A stretch of DNA of 64,000 bases, from NCBI GenBank assembly GCA_018894105.1, contig CM032133.1, forward strand, positions 12,662,501-12,726,500, given 5' to 3'. The DNA is from Jacaranda mimosifolia. Taxonomy: Eukaryota > Streptophyta > Magnoliopsida > Lamiales > Bignoniaceae. Below the pieces are notes generated by a model. That model did no database searches and was not told where the DNA came from. It was given only the letters and a program-made list of their open reading frames with translations. Position numbers and translations under genes: made by a program. This document shows, in pieces, positions 63,201 to 64,000 of the stretch. The stretch's first letter is position 1. Each line of letters opens with the position of its first letter.

Positions 63201-64000
63201 TTACGTTGATAAAATAGTAATATTACGAAAGGGAGTATAACAATGAAGTTACATTTTCGTAATTAACAAAATAATTAATTTGAATCTCTCTTTGTTGCCA
63301 CTTTGTTGCTATTCCATTGCTCGCGAAAACGAGAACAATGGAATAGCAAGGGACTAACAAATGAAATTATTGTAATATAAGAATTTATTTGTTTTAGCTG
63401 TAACAAATTAAAATCCAAGCAAGAAATTCTTCATAAAATTACATAAGTAATTAATTTGGGGAAATTTAGTTTTACTTAATTCTTTATTAACAAAAAATTA
63501 ATGATTAAGTTTTACAAAATAGTTCTAAATAACAAATAGTGGAACATAAAACATATGTGAAGTTAATAAGTACTCATGATTCAACTTTAGTTAATTTAAA
63601 ATATATATGCATCACATCTAACTTTTTTTTAAATAAAAAATTGATACTAAATCGCTCTAATTTATTTCATCTTAAATAATTTTTTAACTAAAATTTTTCC
63701 ATTTCCTTTACAAATTTATCCTTTAGTTTGAGAAACTATTCATTACCTTCTTCAATTTCAAATTGTAATTATTTTTTTAAAATTTTTTTTATAGAATATA
63801 GATTATGCTTGTTGGAAAAAATAATACTTTTTAGGTAGAAATGATGATCAATTTTTGGACTTTGCCAGATTTAATACTTGTTTTTTCTTTTTAAATGTTT
63901 TTTTGGCCCTTTCATACAATTATTTTTTACTTTCTTAAATTAACCAAATATTATTATTAAGAAACATGAAACGACAACGAGTTATATTTCACTAACAAAA
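60261..64000. repeat. Tandem array segment 7, runs off the window
   Basis: B cores near 60368, 61830 and 63295; A cores near 61100 and 62555; spacing 1455-1465 bp. Units here share private variants (for example GATTGTTCTTTCTTCTTCTC, and ACGAAAGGGAG at 61764 and 63224). The array continues past 64000, so its right end and any second transposon terminus are not visible. Confidence 0.92.

Noticed and set aside
8714..64000. Centromeric satellite
   Set aside because: There is no direct evidence. The 1.46-kb period is unlike the usual 150-180 bp centromere repeats, and a gene lies next to the array. It remains possible only as pericentromeric DNA.
1..64000. tRNA, rRNA or organellar insertion
   Set aside because: No cloverleaf, rRNA core or organelle gene could be recognised. 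The TGGTATCAGAGC matches are retrotransposon primer sites beside LTR ends, not tRNA genes.

Overview
This window is nuclear DNA from a flowering plant, probably a dicot. The evidence is a four-exon gene with GT-AG introns encoding a plant-type CHX cation/proton exchanger, plant Ty3/Gypsy LTR retrotransposons primed by initiator-methionine tRNA, a Mutator-like transposase relic, and very AT-rich intergenic DNA. Nothing looks bacterial or organellar.

Layout. 1-1.7 kb: minus-strand remnant of a Mutator-like transposase gene. 1.7-3.6 kb: AT-rich spacer. 3648-7257 (minus): an apparently intact CHX gene whose joined exons give 783 residues; it is the only convincing intact host gene. 7.3-8.7 kb: spacer. 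At about 8714 a sequence resembling the end of a CACTA (En/Spm-type) transposon begins, followed by a cluster of direct and inverted copies of a GGAATAGCAACGG-type motif. From about 9.1 kb to the window end there is one long tandem array. Its monomers are about 730 bp and alternate as two diverged types (A and B), giving a repeat of about 1.46 kb. About 40 monomer cores are visible in about 29 kb of array DNA. Each core carries the same motif as the CACTA-like end, arranged in type B as a 14-bp-arm inverted repeat. The array therefore looks like a satellite grown from CACTA subterminal DNA.

The array is broken by six LTR-retrotransposon loci, all from related subfamilies with very long LTRs (about 3.0-3.6 kb) ending TGTAAC(A/G)CCCC...GGGGTGTTACA. 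They are a solo LTR with 5-bp target duplication (12321-15505), two truncated LTRs (17374-18827 and 21142-22770), a minus-strand element with mosaic 3' LTR, polypurine tract, decayed pol and primer site (26636-35994), a plus-strand solo LTR with target duplication (43700-46683), and a plus-strand gag-only element with truncated 5' LTR (52904-60260). Where target duplications survive, the array phase resumes exactly after the element, so these insertions came after array formation. Truncated loci join array DNA at 5-6 bp microhomologies.

The region is best read as the edge between a host gene and repeat-rich chromatin: a transposon-derived higher-order satellite invaded by one LTR family and decaying by solo-LTR formation, deletion and C-to-T change. 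Coordinates of array edges and truncation points are by eye and good to roughly 10-100 bp. Exon and LTR ends with recognisable signals are more precise.
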